64,000 nt of DNA from Quillaja saponaria (taxonomy: Eukaryota; Streptophyta; Magnoliopsida; Fabales; Quillajaceae). The notes under the pieces were generated by a model. It saw nothing but the letters and a program-made list of their open reading frames with translations. It was not told the DNA's origin and did no database searches. The DNA is taken from NCBI GenBank assembly GCA_029379385.1, contig CM055605.1, positions 8,963,001-9,027,000 of the forward strand. The letters are read 5' to 3'. This document shows positions 62,780-64,000 of the stretch, piece after piece; within the stretch, counting starts at the first letter, position 1; each line of letters opens with the position of its first letter. The position numbers and the translations under genes are program-made.

Positions 62780-64000
62780 TGTGAAATCAATGTTTTGAAA
62801 TTGGACCTACCGAACCAGTTGAAACGTCATCTAAGTGACAAATTGGATCGGGTTGAACCAAAAAATTGTTTTGCTGATTTGATCAGTTAAAATCGTGCAA
62901 ATTAGAAGAGCCGATAAAATTGGTGCTGGATTGATCTACCTGAATTGGTTTTTTTTTTTAAATAAAAAATAAAAAAACTATTATTTGTATTATGGATTAG
63001 TGAAATATTTGTATTTTATATTAAAAATTAATTAAACAAATTACATTTTAATTGATATTAGTTTTATTATTTTGAATCATATGTCGAAATTTGAATGTTG
63101 TGATTTATAATAAATTAATCAATTGTTATATTAATTATTAATAACTATATTTCACTATTTGTGATTTGATTTTCTTATTATTTAATGAATATTGAATTTG
63201 ATTTTCTTATTTAATAAATATTAAATTATTATTTTTTATTTTATTGTGTATTTAATATTTATAATTAACTAAAAATATATATAATATTTATAATATATAA
63301 TAAAATAGTTTGGAATAGGATATGAATCACTTCTCTTGATCACCAATGGATTAGTTTGTACTTTAACTAGTTTAGAATTTAAGATTAAATTAACATTTGC
63401 ACCTATGGATGAGACAATTGTAAAGGTCTAGAAAACTTTCGTAGCAAAAAATAAAAAAATAAAAATTGACAAGATCTAATTCCATGATTCACCTAACAAA
63501 TTTTATGCCTACTTGCAAGGGCGAATGCAGCAAGGTTCTCAGTGGGTAAAAATTAGTTGGATCCCACTGAGTTAATAGAAAAATTTAACTATGTCCCCGT
63601 AGATTTTAATTTTTCACTATAGTCCAGCAAATGAGGTTATTTGAATTTTCTTGCTTAAATTCTAATATTTGTTCAATATAGATACTTTTTATTATATATA
63701 TATATATATGAAATCCTCTATTATTTTCAAAAATAAAATATTTGTTTTACTTATTTTTTTTTCTAATCCACAAAGCTTTTATTTAATTTCTCTCTTTTTT
63801 AAATATTTTTGGTCTGAAAATAGTAATTTTTTTTTCATGATTCATTTTATTTAAAAATATGTTGTATCAAAAAAATAATTCATAACACATACAAAGAAAT
63901 TGATAAATTTTGTTTATTTAATAATTTTAAAAATAAAGTACTTATTCAACAATTAAAAAAACTTATAGAAAATGTTAAATAAGAATAAAATATTTTATAT
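62780..64000. other. AT-rich intergenic DNA to the right edge
   Basis: No gene was recognised. From 63536 (CAAGGGCGAATGCAGCAAGG) the text resembles the left end of the hAT-like element at 58560, including 'gatcccactgagtt' and 'tatgtccccgtagatt', and may be another copy running off the window. A TA run lies at about 63693-63709. Confidence 0.45.

Overview
This is plant nuclear DNA, almost certainly from a eudicot. It is AT-rich and has intron-split genes with GT/AG borders. The protein-coding genes are plant-specific, namely a cytokinin oxidase, an IQ67-domain protein, a KOBITO1-type glycosyltransferase-like protein and a chloroplast-targeted small protein. Plant transposable elements lie between them. 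I cannot name the species. All exon borders below were read by eye from reading frame, splice consensus and remembered protein families, without an alignment tool.

Layout. From 1 to 3.7 kb (minus strand) is the 5' part of a cytosolic NAD-dependent glycerol-3-phosphate dehydrogenase gene that runs off the left edge. From 4.7 to 8 kb is AT-rich intergenic DNA. From 8 to 13.5 kb (plus strand) there are signs of a weakly supported spliced transcription unit. From 13.8 to 16.1 kb (minus) is a complete five-exon cytokinin oxidase/dehydrogenase (CKX1/CKX6 type). From 20.0 to 21.7 kb is a dispersed repeat, also found at 49.4-50.7 kb, that carries a candidate 68-residue gene in only one copy.

From 21.9 to 39.5 kb lies a transposon-built block. 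A roughly 6.9 kb segment is tandemly repeated. Each unit has the same flank, one Ty1-copia LTR and a large TGTCACACC-type LTR. The right-hand unit ends in a decayed minus-strand copia element (31.1-39.5 kb) that holds a nested 3.74 kb solo LTR with a perfect 5-bp target duplication.

From 39.6 to 41.6 kb (minus) is an IQD gene of five exons. From 42 to 46.2 kb is intergenic DNA with a PPR gene remnant. From 47.15 to 49.06 kb (minus) is a two-exon gene for a small plastid membrane protein. From 50.8 to 53.0 kb (plus) is a broken CC-NBS-LRR resistance gene. From 55.4 to 61.1 kb (minus) is a complete 11-exon KOBITO1/ELD1/ABI8 orthologue whose introns hold a hAT-like element, a LINE tail and a homopolymer tract. 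From 61.2 to 64 kb is AT-rich DNA with a large foldback element.

The genes are housekeeping or developmental plant genes in independent transcription units and do not form an operon-like system. GPDHC1 and CKX1 are also near neighbours in Arabidopsis by locus number, which suggests old synteny. The most distinctive part of the window is the nested and duplicated retrotransposon block. I see no evidence for a new multi-gene system.
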